Source: CAVTWS01 sp963738445 (lineage in GTDB: Bacteria; Actinomycetota; Acidimicrobiia; Acidimicrobiales; SHLQ01). Taken from it: a stretch of DNA of 64,000 nt. A program made the translations under genes and the position numbers. This document shows positions 40,926 through 50,231 of this stretch, piece by piece. Numbering within the stretch: position 1 is the first letter of the stretch; each line of letters begins with the position of its first letter. The stretch spans positions 1 to 64,000 of the forward strand of contig CAVTWS010000010.1 in assembly GCA_963738445.1 (NCBI GenBank). Direction: 5' to 3'. The notes beneath the pieces are model-generated. The model searched no databases. It was given only the letters and a program-made list of their open reading frames with translations, and was not told the origin of the DNA.

Positions 40926-41870
40926 GTGGCGCGTGCAGTGGGCGTGGTGGAGTTCGGGGGGCCCGAGGCCCTGCAGCTCGTCGAGCTGGACGAGGTGCAC
41001 GCCGGTCCGGGTCAGGTCCGGATTCGAGTGCACGCGGCCGCCGTGAGCCCGACCGATACGCATCGACGCAACGGCAACCTCGCCACCATGATGGAGGCGG
41101 ACCCTCCGCCGTATGTCCCCGGCATGGACGCCGCCGGGGTCATCGACGAGGTCGGACCGGACACCGAGACCGATCTCCGGGTGGGCGACCGGGCCATGGC
41201 CATGGTGTCACCCAGGGGGGCTCGGGGCGCGTACCGCCAGAGTCTCGTGTTGCCCGCGATCTCGGTGGCCCGAGCGCCGGCCGGCGCCTCGTTCGCCGAA
41301 GCGTCGACCCTGCCGATGAACGGGTTGACGGCGCGCCTGACCCTCGACCAGCTGGCCCTCTCCCCGGGGGAGACGATCGCCGTGACGGGCGCCGCCGGTG
41401 CGTACGGCGGCTACGTCGTCCAACTCGCGAAGGCCGATGGCCTGCGCGTCATCGCCGATGCATCGGAGGCCGACGAGGAGTTGGTGCGCTCGCTCGGAGC
41501 CGACATCGTCGTCCGCCGCGGCGACGACGTCGCCACCCGGATCCGGGCCGCCCACCCGGGCGGGGTCGACGGCTTGGCCGATGGTTCGATCCAGAACGAA
41601 CTCGTCGTGCCGGCGATACGCGACGGCGGCGGGTATGCCGCCGTCCGGGGCTGGCCCGGCACGGGCGAGCGAGGGATCACGTTCCACGCCACGTGGGTGT
41701 TCGCCTATGACCGGCGTGCCGATCTCCTCGATCAGCTCCGCCAGCAGGTCGAAGCTGGCGCACTGACCCTGCGGGTCGCCGAGGTGATCCCTGCCGAACG
41801 AGCGGCCGATGCCCACCGGCTCCTGGAGGCCGGCGGCCGCCGCGGCCGATTCGTGATCTCGTTCGACTGA
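40926..41870 (+). CDS. Zinc-independent MDR family quinone oxidoreductase-like protein
   Basis: 314 residues from GTG 40926 (caggagg upstream). The medium-chain-reductase pattern is ARAVGVVEFGGPEALQLVEL, VSPTDTHRRNG, PYVPGMDAAGVIDEVGPD and the NAD(P) site ETIAVTGAAGAYGGYVVQLAKADG. The catalytic zinc ligands of alcohol dehydrogenases are absent, as in the QOR/zeta-crystallin group. It probably reduces quinones or enones with NADPH. It ends four bases before the convergent SbcD-SbcC frame. Confidence 0.8.
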   Translation: MARAVGVVEFGGPEALQLVELDEVHAGPGQVRIRVHAAAVSPTDTHRRNGNLATMMEADPPPYVPGMDAAGVIDEVGPDTETDLRVGDRAMAMVSPRGARGAYRQSLVLPAISVARAPAGASFAEASTLPMNGLTARLTLDQLALSPGETIAVTGAAGAYGGYVVQLAKADGLRVIADASEADEELVRSLGADIVVRRGDDVATRIRAAHPGGVDGLADGSIQNELVVPAIRDGGGYAAVRGWPGTGERGITFHATWVFAYDRRADLLDQLRQQVEAGALTLRVAEVIPAERAADAHRLLEAGGRRGRFVISFD

Positions 41871-41874
41871 GCGG

Positions 41875-44800
41875 TCAGGCCACGTCGGCGACGACACCGA
41901 GCCCGGCCGGCGCAGCCGCGCCATCCGGGCGGGGCAGACCGGGTTGGCGCACGGCCGAGCCGGCGCCGTCTCGTCGACGCACGACCTCGACCCCGACGGG
42001 GAGGGCCTGCTTCAACGCCTCGACATGGGTGACGACGCCCACGAGCGCACCGCGCGTGCGGAGCCGATCAAGGGTGTCGATGGCCAGGTCGAGCGACTCG
42101 GGATCGAGCGAACCGAAACCCTCGTCGATGAAGACGGCATCGACCCGGATGCCCGACGCCCCTGCCGATACGACATCGGCCAGCCCCAAGGCCAGGGCGA
42201 GGGAGGCCTGGAAGGTCTCGCCCCCCGACAGGGTGCTGGTGGGGCGTCGGCATCCCGTGTCGTCGTCGTCGACCTCGATGTCGAGCCCGGCCAGGGCACG
42301 GCGGTCGATGACCTCATCGGCCACCGCCAGCCGGAACCGGCCCCCCGTCATCGGAGCGAGGTGCAGGTTGGCCTGCGCGACGACCTCGCGCAGGTGGCTC
42401 GACAACACCCACGACTCCAGCGACGTGTTGCGGATGTTGCGCCCGCGGCACACCTCGGCGACCTGGTGCAACCGCTCCGCCCGCTGCCGCGACGGGCCCG
42501 ACTCACGATCGAGCTGATCGATGGCCCGCCGGCCGACCTCGATGCGGGAGCGGCACTCCCGCAACGTGGCCTCGGCGGCGACGAGTTGCCGCGCGAGATC
42601 CTCGGCCCGTTCGGCGATGGCGACGACGGCCACCAGATCGTGCGGCTCGGACGGCAGGCCCTGCGCCTCCAACGACACCAGGCCGCCCTCGATGCGGGCG
42701 AGGGCATCGCACCAGTGCGCATGGCTCGCTTCACGAGCCTCGATCTCCGCCCCAGGCAACGCCATCTGGATGGCGAGGGCCAGGGACTCGAAGCCGTTCT
42801 GTTCGAGTGTCGCATCACGTTCGGCTGCGGTGAGCACGAGAACCTGCTGAGCCGACTCCAGCGCCCGGCGCCGGGCACCGACCAACTCGACGGCTGAGGA
42901 CACGGTGGACGCGGCAGCCAGGAGCTCGGCCGGATCGTCGACGCCGAAACGGTCCGCCACGACCGCCCGGATACGGGCCGACTCGGTGGCCAGAGACTTG
43001 GCCCGGACCCGCTGCTCGGCGACGGTCATCAGGACCGTGGACCGCTCCGACTCGATCTCCGCACGAGTGGCCTCGATCCCGAGGCGCTGATCGCCGAGCT
43101 CGACCACCAGGGCGGCGGCCGCCCGGGCTTCGCCCACCGCGGTATGCGCCGCGGCGGCGACCGCCTCGGCCTCAGCGACGGACGCCGCGGCGTGGTCACC
43201 GAGGCGGGCCCGCAGGCTGGTGAGCTGGGTCTCGATCTCCGCGGCGTGATCGATCTCGGACGAGATCGACGACATGACTCCGGCCATGAGCTCGTCGAGA
43301 CGAACCACCTCGGTCTCGTGGAGTGGAGCGAGATCGGCCTGTTGCACCGCTTCCTCACGGGCGGTCCACGCCGCAGCAGCATCGGCCGCCAGCGCCGCCG
43401 CCGAACGATCGGATTCGGGCCCGAGCAGCTCGATCAGCTCCTGCTGTTGCGCTCGCCGCCTCGCCACCTCGGCTACCGCGGTCGACACGTCGAGCTGGGC
43501 CTGGTCGACGCGGGCGGCATCGACGAGCGGAGCAGCGTCATCGAGGTCGGCGACCGATCCTCCCCCGGGGGTGCTCACCGCTGTGTGCGGGTGCTCGCAC
43601 GACCCGCACACGGGACACGCCTCGCCGTCGGTCAACGTCAAAGCCAGGCGGCGGGCGGCGCCGACGATGAAGGCGGAGATCACCGCCGCGGCGCGCTGCT
43701 GCGCCGACTCCAGCGCGTGGATCGCCTCGGTCAGCGCCGTGTCGACCGCATCGAGACGGCCCCGCCGCCGCGCCGTCTCCTGGGCCAATTCCGCGACGAC
43801 GGTGCGCTCGCCCACCTGCGCCGCAGCCGAGCGGGACTCGGCCAGCTCTCCACGGGCGTGCTCGAGCTTCGAGCGGAGGGCGGCGAGATCGGCCTCCAAC
43901 GCCACCCGCGTCGCCCGCGACCGCACGAGGGCGATGCTCGCATGGTCTCGCTCCCGAGCGAGCTCCACCAGATGGCCGGCGGCTACTCCGACTGCCTCCC
44001 GCACCTCGATCCGAGCGGCGACGGGCGCCGCCGCGTTCAGACGGCGGTCCAGGTCGCCGAGGAGGTGAACGAACTGGTCGAGATCGCGGGCGAGGTCCGA
44101 TTCCCGGGCGCTGAATCGACCGATCTCTGCCTCGACGACCGCATGATCGCGCTCGAGCGAACGGGCCCGCTCGACCTCCCCGACCGCCGCCGCCAGGTCG
44201 GCGATCAGCGCGGCCAGCCGCCGGCCGAGATCGCCGAGATCCCCGAGCTCCCCGAGCTCCCCGAGCTCCCCGAGATCGCCGAGGCCACCGAGGCCGATCG
44301 ACTGCTGGTCGACGAGACGGCTCAGCTCGGCGGTGACCTGGTCGAGATCGTGGCGACGCCGAGTCACCTCCTGCTCGCACCCCTCGACCCGCTCCGACGC
44401 GGCGACGACTGCCCCGGCGCGGCGGGCGGCAGCGACCGCCTCGAGCGACCGCTCACGATCGGGGCGCTCCGCCGACAGCGAGGTGTGACCGGCCTTCAGC
44501 GCGGCGTGACGGGTGAGGCGATCGTTGTGCTCGCGGGCCCGAGTCGCGAGGTCGGCTGCGGCTCGCGCCGACTCGGACGTCTCCACCCGGCGGCGCCCGA
44601 GGGCCACCAGGGCGGGGTCGAGCTCCTGGGCGATCCGGAGGTCGAGCAGGGCCACCCCGACCGGTTCGTCTGCGGTGGCGGACACCGGCCCGGGCGAACC
44701 CGGCGACGGCGCCTCGTCGTGGCTCCAGGCTGCCAGGCCTTCCAACGCCGCCTCGACCTCCGCCGAGGCGGAAGCGACGAGCCGGCGGCGTTCCTCGGTC

Positions 44801-46566
44801 GACCGCTCGGCGGCCGACGACGCGGCACCGGCGAGCTCGATCAACCGTCGTTCGACCTGTTCGAACGTCTCGCTGGCGAACAGCGTGCGCAGGAGATCGC
44901 GTCGCTCGATCGACCGGGCGTGCAGCAACTGCTGGAACCGGCCCTGGGGCAACAGCACCACCCGCTGGAACTGGTCCGCATCGAGCCCGACCAACTCGAT
45001 GCACCGGGCATCGACCTCCGGGGCGCGCGTGGTGACGGCCTGCCACCCGCCGGACTCGAGCCGGAACAGGACGGCATCGGCGGGATCCTCGATCGTGCCG
45101 GTACCGCGCCTCTTGGGGCGGAGATGGGCGGGTCGGCGGCGCACCCGCCACCGCTCACCGCCAGCGTCGAAATCGAAAACCACCTCGCTGCGCACCGACG
45201 GCGCCGCGTGATCCGAACGGGGCCGCCGCACGCTCGACCGCGCCCCGGGCAGCACGCCGTACAAGGCATAACACATGGCGTCGAACAGGCTGGTCTTGCC
45301 GGAGCCGGTGGGCCCGGCGATGACGAACAACCCGAGTTCGCCCAGGGAATCGATATCGACGACCTGCCGATCGGCGAACGGCCCGAAGGCCACCAGCTCC
45401 AGCCGGCCCGGTCTCATCGAGTCGCCCCCGCCCGACAGCACGCCCCCGATGGCGTCGGCGAACACCTGGGCCACGGCGGCATCGGCCTTCTCGCCGGTGA
45501 CGTCGGCCCAGAACCAAGAGGCCAGCTCGAACGGGGTGGGGGGCGCGAGCGGGCCGGTGCGCAGGCCGAGATCGGGACGGGCGATGGCGCCCACCCGGAT
45601 GATCTCGACGAGAAAGGGGAAGCGGGCCTCGAGTTGGCGGCGGGCATCGAGCACAGGCGCCGGATCGGTCAGCTCGACGCGCAGGAAGAGCGGACGGAGA
45701 TCGTCGAAATCCGGATCGGACACGAGATCGGCGAAGCGGCCCCGCACGGTGGCCACGCGTCGGCCGACGGGGACGGCCACCACCTCGACATCGCAGCGAC
45801 CCGCGGTCACGTCGGCGATCACGACCTGTTTGGGATCCACCTCGGCGAAGCCGTACGCCAATGGCGAACCGGAGTAGCGCATGGCTGCCCGACCACCGAC
45901 GGTCTGGGGACGGTGAAGGTGACCGAGGGCCACATAGTCGAAGCCCTCGAGGACCGGCGCGGAGACACGGCCGGCCGAACCGACCGCGAGCTCGCGCTCC
46001 GAATCCGACGGCAGCGCTCCGGCCACGAACGCGTGGGCCACCGCCACCGACGGCAGACCGGCCGGCACCGCGGCCCGGGCGGCGCGCATCCAGGTGGCGA
46101 GCACACCCTCGTGGTTCGCTCGGAGCCCTGAGCCCGGCGCGATGAACCCGGGCGGGGCCAGGAGTGGATCGAGGTAGGGCACGGGAACGATCGCCACGGC
46201 CTGCTCCCGGCAGCTGCGGACGACGACTTCGCCGGGGTTTCGGTAGCCGCCCCTCAGGAACACGCCGGCCAGATCGGTCAGCGGGGCGAACGCCGCCAGC
46301 CTCGCCGCTCCGTCGTGGTTGCCCGCGATCGCCACCACATCTGCGCCGGCACCCCGCAGCTCGACCAACGCATCCCCGAACAGCTCGACCGCCTCCACCG
46401 GCGGCACGGCACGATCGAAGACGTCGCCGGCGACGATCACCAGATCGATCTCGGCATCCGCGACCACCGAGACCAGCCAAGCCAGGAAGGCCTGCTGATC
46501 GGACAGCAGCCGGTGCTCGCCCAGCGAGCGCCCGAGGTGCCAGTCGGCGGTGTGGAGGATCCGCAT
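41875..46566 (-). CDS. sbcD-sbcC: SbcD-SbcC nuclease/ATPase in a single reading frame
   Basis: 1563 residues. Residues 1-383 (from ATG 46566) are SbcD, the Mre11-type nuclease: RILHTADWHLGRSL, DLVIVAGDVFDRAVPP, VAIAGNHDGAARLA and YVALGHLHRPQTVG with its metal-binding Asp/His/Asn residues. Residues 384-1563 (ATG 45417) are SbcC, the Rad50-type ATPase: Walker A GPTGSGKTSLFDAM, coiled coils, the zinc hook CPVCG near 981, signature TLSGGETFQASLALAL and Walker B VDAVFIDEGFGSLD. They are usually two overlapping genes. Here the frame passes through GGVLSGGGDSMRPGRLEL without a stop. A repeated 9-base unit (44230-44290) codes an LGELGDLG stretch in the coil. Either a real fusion or an indel at the junction is possible. 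Partners process DNA ends and hairpins. Confidence 0.85.
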   Translation of the reverse strand: MRILHTADWHLGRSLGEHRLLSDQQAFLAWLVSVVADAEIDLVIVAGDVFDRAVPPVEAVELFGDALVELRGAGADVVAIAGNHDGAARLAAFAPLTDLAGVFLRGGYRNPGEVVVRSCREQAVAIVPVPYLDPLLAPPGFIAPGSGLRANHEGVLATWMRAARAAVPAGLPSVAVAHAFVAGALPSDSERELAVGSAGRVSAPVLEGFDYVALGHLHRPQTVGGRAAMRYSGSPLAYGFAEVDPKQVVIADVTAGRCDVEVVAVPVGRRVATVRGRFADLVSDPDFDDLRPLFLRVELTDPAPVLDARRQLEARFPFLVEIIRVGAIARPDLGLRTGPLAPPTPFELASWFWADVTGEKADAAVAQVFADAIGGVLSGGGDSMRPGRLELVAFGPFADRQVVDIDSLGELGLFVIAGPTGSGKTSLFDAMCYALYGVLPGARSSVRRPRSDHAAPSVRSEVVFDFDAGGERWRVRRRPAHLRPKRRGTGTIEDPADAVLFRLESGGWQAVTTRAPEVDARCIELVGLDADQFQRVVLLPQGRFQQLLHARSIERRDLLRTLFASETFEQVERRLIELAGAASSAAERSTEERRRLVASASAEVEAALEGLAAWSHDEAPSPGSPGPVSATADEPVGVALLDLRIAQELDPALVALGRRRVETSESARAAADLATRAREHNDRLTRHAALKAGHTSLSAERPDRERSLEAVAAARRAGAVVAASERVEGCEQEVTRRRHDLDQVTAELSRLVDQQSIGLGGLGDLGELGELGELGDLGDLGRRLAALIADLAAAVGEVERARSLERDHAVVEAEIGRFSARESDLARDLDQFVHLLGDLDRRLNAAAPVAARIEVREAVGVAAGHLVELARERDHASIALVRSRATRVALEADLAALRSKLEHARGELAESRSAAAQVGERTVVAELAQETARRRGRLDAVDTALTEAIHALESAQQRAAAVISAFIVGAARRLALTLTDGEACPVCGSCEHPHTAVSTPGGGSVADLDDAAPLVDAARVDQAQLDVSTAVAEVARRRAQQQELIELLGPESDRSAAALAADAAAAWTAREEAVQQADLAPLHETEVVRLDELMAGVMSSISSEIDHAAEIETQLTSLRARLGDHAAASVAEAEAVAAAAHTAVGEARAAAALVVELGDQRLGIEATRAEIESERSTVLMTVAEQRVRAKSLATESARIRAVVADRFGVDDPAELLAAASTVSSAVELVGARRRALESAQQVLVLTAAERDATLEQNGFESLALAIQMALPGAEIEAREASHAHWCDALARIEGGLVSLEAQGLPSEPHDLVAVVAIAERAEDLARQLVAAEATLRECRSRIEVGRRAIDQLDRESGPSRQRAERLHQVAEVCRGRNIRNTSLESWVLSSHLREVVAQANLHLAPMTGGRFRLAVADEVIDRRALAGLDIEVDDDDTGCRRPTSTLSGGETFQASLALALGLADVVSAGASGIRVDAVFIDEGFGSLDPESLDLAIDTLDRLRTRGALVGVVTHVEALKQALPVGVEVVRRRDGAGSAVRQPGLPRPDGAAAPAGLGVVADVA

Positions 46567-46625
46567 GGGTCGAATCGTAGAGACGGGGTGTGACAGTGTC
46601 GGGGAGGGTGGGGCAAGCTGGCCCC

Positions 46626-47486
46626 ATGTCAGGACCACTCACGGGTAAACGAGCGCTCGTCATCGGCGGAACGAGCGGCATCGGGCTGGCCACGGCACGG
46701 CTGCTGGCGCTCGACGGCGCCTCGGTCTGGGTGGCGTCCCGCACTCCCGCGAAACTCGACGCCGCGGTCGCCGAGCTCGCCGAGCGGGGCGCCACGGTGC
46801 ACCCGCTCGTGTGCGACGCCATGGTGGGCGATCAGGTCCGGGATGCGGTCGACGCCGCGTCCGACCCCGAGGGGCGCCTCGACATCGCCGTCGCCGTCCC
46901 GGGTGGTGGCTCGATCCGACCCGTCCTCCTCTATGGCGACGACGAGTTCAGCGACGACATCGACCGCAACGTCCGGCCCGTCTTCCTCGCCCTCAAGTAC
47001 GCCGGACGAGCCATGGTCCGCAACGGCGGCGGAGCGTTCGTCGCCATCTCCTCCACGGCGGCGGTGTTCTCGTCCCGCTACCTTGCCGGATACTGCGCGG
47101 CCAAGGCCGCAGTCGACCAGCTCGTCTCCGTCGCCGCCGACGAGCTCGGCGAATACGGGGTTCGGGTGAACGCCGTCCGCCCAGGCCTCACCGAGACGGC
47201 AGCAACGTCGGGCATGTTCCGGAACGACCCCATGCTCGCCGCGTTCCTGGAGGAGCAGCCCCTCAAGCGCAGCGGGGCGCCCGATGACATCGCCGCCGCC
47301 ATCCGCTACCTCTGCGGTCCGGAGGCGGGATGGGTCACCGGTCAGCACCTGACCGTCGACGGTGGGCACACCCTCCGACGTTTCATCGACTACCGCACGC
47401 TCATCCCCATCCCCGACCAGGGAGCAGCCGCCCGCGCCGAGTTCGCCGACTCCCGGCCCACCGCGTACGAGACTCCGGCACCGTGA
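46626..47486 (+). CDS. SDR family oxidoreductase
   Basis: 286 residues. The NAD(P) motif VIGGTSGIGLATARLL (about 11-26), DxxxxxD region, SSTAA serine and the YCAAK pair (about 155) are all present. VNAVRPGLTETAATS and the C-terminal GWVTGQHLTVDGGHTLRRF are usual for actinobacterial SDRs acting on hydroxy or keto compounds. The substrate is unknown. Its stop overlaps the LLM gene start (47483), so the two are likely co-translated. The start ATG 46626 is divergent from the SbcD-SbcC start. Confidence 0.83.
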   Translation: MSGPLTGKRALVIGGTSGIGLATARLLALDGASVWVASRTPAKLDAAVAELAERGATVHPLVCDAMVGDQVRDAVDAASDPEGRLDIAVAVPGGGSIRPVLLYGDDEFSDDIDRNVRPVFLALKYAGRAMVRNGGGAFVAISSTAAVFSSRYLAGYCAAKAAVDQLVSVAADELGEYGVRVNAVRPGLTETAATSGMFRNDPMLAAFLEEQPLKRSGAPDDIAAAIRYLCGPEAGWVTGQHLTVDGGHTLRRFIDYRTLIPIPDQGAAARAEFADSRPTAYETPAP

Positions 47487-48280
47487 AGCACGCCCTCTAC
47501 ATCGCACCCTTCAACGAGCTCGCCGACCCTCGTATCGTCATGGATCTCGCCATGGCCGCCGAAGCGAGCGGATGGCACGGCCTCTTCCTGTGGGACCACG
47601 TCCTGCGGCCTCGCCACGAGTCGATCGAGATCGCGGACCCGTGGGTGACGCTGGCTGCCGTCGCCACCTGCACGACTACGCTCACGATCGGCCCCATGGT
47701 CACGCCGGTCACCCGCCGCCGGCCCCAGAAGCTGGCTCGGGAGGCCACGACCCTCGATCACCTGAGCGGGGGGCGCCTCGTGCTCGGGCTCGGGCTCGGG
47801 GTCGACAGCGGGCGTGAGCTGTCGGGCTTCGGTGAAGTCGTCGATGTGCGGGAACGGGCTCGTCGCCTGGACGAGGGCGCCGAGCTCCTCTCGCTGTTGT
47901 GGTCTGGTGAGGTGGTCACGTTCCGGGGCGAGCACTTCCTCGCCGACGACGTCCTCTTCCGCCCGAGGCCGGTCCAGCAGCCGCGGATCCCCCTGTGGTT
48001 CGCGGCACGGACCGACGCGCTCGCCCCTGTCCGCCGGGCCGCCCGATACGACGGGCTGTTCCCCATCGACGTCGACGAGGTCCGCTACCGGCGCATGGTC
48101 GATGCCGTCGTCGAGCAACGGGGATCGCTCGACGGGTTCGACATCGCGGTGCTGTTCGACGAAGGCTCGAGCGTCCCGACGTGGGCGGCCGACACCGCGA
48201 CCTGGGTGATGCGCAACTTCGGCCCCGGCGCCACGAGGACCGAGGTCATGCAGGTCGCCACCGCCGGCCCGCCTCATTGA
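47483..48280 (+). CDS. LLM-class flavin/F420 oxidoreductase
   Basis: 265 residues from GTG 47483. It has the luciferase-like TIM-barrel marks ALYIAPFNELADPRIVMDLA, GWHGLFLWDHVLRPRH, TTTLTIGPMVTPVTRRRPQK, LDHLSGGRLVLGLGLGVDS and VQQPRIPLWFAAR. Compared with the usual 300 residues it is slightly short at the C-terminus. It overlaps the SDR stop, suggesting coupled function in the same pathway. F420 or FMN as cofactor cannot be told apart here. Confidence 0.78.
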   Translation: MKHALYIAPFNELADPRIVMDLAMAAEASGWHGLFLWDHVLRPRHESIEIADPWVTLAAVATCTTTLTIGPMVTPVTRRRPQKLAREATTLDHLSGGRLVLGLGLGVDSGRELSGFGEVVDVRERARRLDEGAELLSLLWSGEVVTFRGEHFLADDVLFRPRPVQQPRIPLWFAARTDALAPVRRAARYDGLFPIDVDEVRYRRMVDAVVEQRGSLDGFDIAVLFDEGSSVPTWAADTATWVMRNFGPGATRTEVMQVATAGPPH

Positions 48281-48309
48281 GCCGTGAGCTGATCCAAGAG
48301 GAAGACGCC

Positions 48310-48717
48310 TCACGCCATCGGCGCGCAGACCTCGAGCTCCATGCCGTCGATGTCGCGGAAGAACAGCGACCACATGTCGCCCAGTTGCTGGATCTCACCG
48401 ATGTCGGCGCCCTGTTCGACGAGGCGGGCCTTCACCTGTTCCAGCGTGACCAGCGAGTCGACAGCAATGCCGTAGTGGTCGATGGCGCCCCGCCCACCCT
48501 GGCGCCGCCGATCACCGATGATGTCGATCTCGGGCACCTCGAACACGTTCAGCGCCGCGCCCCCGCCCATGTCGAGGATGTACATCTTCGGATGGTCGCC
48601 GCGGGCGTCCATGCGGAGGGTGATCTCGGCGCCGAACACAGCCCCGTAGAACGCGGCGAAGCGGTCGAGGTCGGTCGTGAGCGTGGCGACGTGGTTGAAA
48701 CCCGTGGTGACCACCAT
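48310..48717 (-). CDS. VOC-superfamily (glyoxalase-like) protein
   Basis: 135 residues: TTGFNHVATLTTDLDRFAAFYGAVFG, then KMYILDMGGGAALNVFEVP, IDHYGIAVDSLVTLEQVKARL and the end MWSLFFRDIDGMELEVCAP. This is a one-domain vicinal-oxygen-chelate fold with His/Glu positions in FNHVA, IDHYGI and MELEV. Dioxygenase, lyase or resistance roles are known for the family; none is apparent here. It lies 27 bases after the cysteine synthase stop (leftward), so it may be the last gene of a unit with cysM and mec. Confidence 0.7.
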   Translation of the reverse strand: MVVTTGFNHVATLTTDLDRFAAFYGAVFGAEITLRMDARGDHPKMYILDMGGGAALNVFEVPEIDIIGDRRRQGGRGAIDHYGIAVDSLVTLEQVKARLVEQGADIGEIQQLGDMWSLFFRDIDGMELEVCAPMA

Positions 48718-48744
48718 GGCATTCCTCCTCGGAACGGGCCGTGA

Positions 48745-49692
48745 CTAGAAGTAGATGATCCGCTTGGCGCGCTCTTCGACCTCGTCGATGGGGTCGGTCC
48801 AGGCGCCGGTCGAGAGATACTTCCAGCCACCGTCGCAGGCGATGAAGACCACGACCCCCTCGTCGATGCGTTCAGCGACCCGTACCGCTCCGGCCAGCGC
48901 AGCACCTGACGAGATGCCGGCGAACACCCCGCATTCGGCCGTGAGGCGACGCAGCCACTCGATCGAGTCGCGAGGCCGGACGATGCGCTTGCCGTCGAGC
49001 AGCTCGTAGCCGCCCCACTTCTCGAAGACCGGCGGGATGTAGCCCTCGTCCATGTTGCGGAGGCCCTCGACCGTCTCCCCGACCGGAGGCTCCACGGCGT
49101 AGATCTTGACCTCGGGCTTGTTGTCCTTGAGATAGGAGCCCACCCCCATCAGCGTGCCGCTCGTGCCGAGGCCGGCGACGAAGTGGGTGATGTCCGGGAC
49201 GTCACGCAGGATCTCGGGCCCGGTGGTGTCGTAGTGGGCCTGGGGATTGGCCTCGTTGGCGTACTGGTAAAGGAAACACCACTCGGGATGCTCATCGGAG
49301 AGCTCCATGGCTCGTCGCACGGCGCCATTCGACCCCTCGGCACCCGGGGTCATGATGATGTCGGCGCCGAAGAGCTCGAGAAGTTGCCGGCGCTCGATCG
49401 ACACGTTCTCGGGCAGGACGATCTTGATCGGATACCCCTTGAGGCGGGCGATCATGGCGAGGGCGATGCCGGTGTTCCCCGACGACGGTTCGATGATCGT
49501 GCGCCCCGGCCACAACGAGCCGTCAGCCTCGGCGGCCTCGATCATGGCCTTGGCGATGCGGTCTTTGACCGAGCCGGCCGGATTCTGCCCCTCGAGCTTG
49601 CACAGGATGCGGACTTCGGGTTTGGGGCTGAGACGGCTGACGTCGACCATCGGCGTGTTGCCGATGAGATCGGTGATCGATCCGTGGACCAT
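48745..49692 (-). CDS. cysM: Cysteine synthase CysM-type
   Basis: 315 residues. The PLP Lys is in NPAGSVKDRIAKAM. Other marks are EPSSGNTGIALAM, GLGTSGTLMGVGSYL (phosphate loop) and AGISSGAALAGAV. In actinobacteria CysM takes sulfur from the thiocarboxylate of CysO, with O-phosphoserine as acceptor, and Mec then releases cysteine. The mec gene lies 64 bases upstream on the same strand, which favours this role over a CysK-type O-acetylserine enzyme. No cysO is between them. Start ATG 49692. Confidence 0.85.
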   Translation of the reverse strand: MVHGSITDLIGNTPMVDVSRLSPKPEVRILCKLEGQNPAGSVKDRIAKAMIEAAEADGSLWPGRTIIEPSSGNTGIALAMIARLKGYPIKIVLPENVSIERRQLLELFGADIIMTPGAEGSNGAVRRAMELSDEHPEWCFLYQYANEANPQAHYDTTGPEILRDVPDITHFVAGLGTSGTLMGVGSYLKDNKPEVKIYAVEPPVGETVEGLRNMDEGYIPPVFEKWGGYELLDGKRIVRPRDSIEWLRRLTAECGVFAGISSGAALAGAVRVAERIDEGVVVFIACDGGWKYLSTGAWTDPIDEVEERAKRIIYF

Positions 49693-49756
49693 GTCCGGCG
49701 CCTCCGACGGTCAGCCTCTCCGGGCTTACCGAATGTCGAGTACTTCGATCGGGATT

Positions 49757-50200
49757 CTACCGATTCGAGACCCGCACCGCCCCCTCGGTGATGGCGCCCC
49801 CGGCTTCGCTGTCGATCCGGTAGGCGCGGACGGTCGGTTCGGCGTGTTTGAGCGAGACGATGACGAACCACCAGGTGCCGAACGGGTCGAACCGGGCCGC
49901 GTCGGCGACGTCGGTGGGCGACGGGTAGGCCGTGGTGTGGGTGTGGCTGTGCATCACGCCCAGGACGGCCGTGCCGGCCGCATCGGCGCGGCGCTCGACG
50001 TCGATCATCTCGGCCCCGTCGAGCACGTACAGCTGGGTCGACGCCGCCGTGTTGGTCATGGGCCAGAAGTCGGTGAGGACCGCGGACTGATCGGGCTCGA
50101 CGTAGGGACCGCCGAACAGACCGCACGCCTCGAAGGGCAGCCCGCGCAGGGCGTGGGCCACCATGGCGTCGTAGATCTCGGCCGACATCTCCAACAGCAC
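49757..50200 (-). CDS. mec: Mec-type CysO-cysteine peptidase (JAB1/MPN/Mov34, zinc)
   Basis: 147 residues from GTG 50200 (ATG 50188 is an alternative). The JAMM zinc motif is in VMHSHTHTTAYPSPTDVADA (HxHx7-SxxD form), with the upstream Glu in PFEACGLFGG. This is the layout of mycobacterial Mec, which cuts cysteine from CysO-cysteine. It precedes cysM on the same strand and starts next to the divergent smpB. In mycobacteria cysO sits between mec and cysM; here only 64 bases separate them. The start at GTG 50200 gives the helix EIYDAMVAHALRG in the expected place. Confidence 0.82.
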   Translation of the reverse strand: MLLEMSAEIYDAMVAHALRGLPFEACGLFGGPYVEPDQSAVLTDFWPMTNTAASTQLYVLDGAEMIDVERRADAAGTAVLGVMHSHTHTTAYPSPTDVADAARFDPFGTWWFVIVSLKHAEPTVRAYRIDSEAGGAITEGAVRVSNR

Positions 50201-50231
50201 GCGCCGATCGTATCGGTACGCTCGACAGGTC

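Noticed and set aside
43144..46131. 995-codon frame on the plus strand opposite SbcC
   Set aside because: The minus strand carries a full SbcD-SbcC with all motifs. The long plus-strand frame is a product of high GC and has no recognisable protein features.
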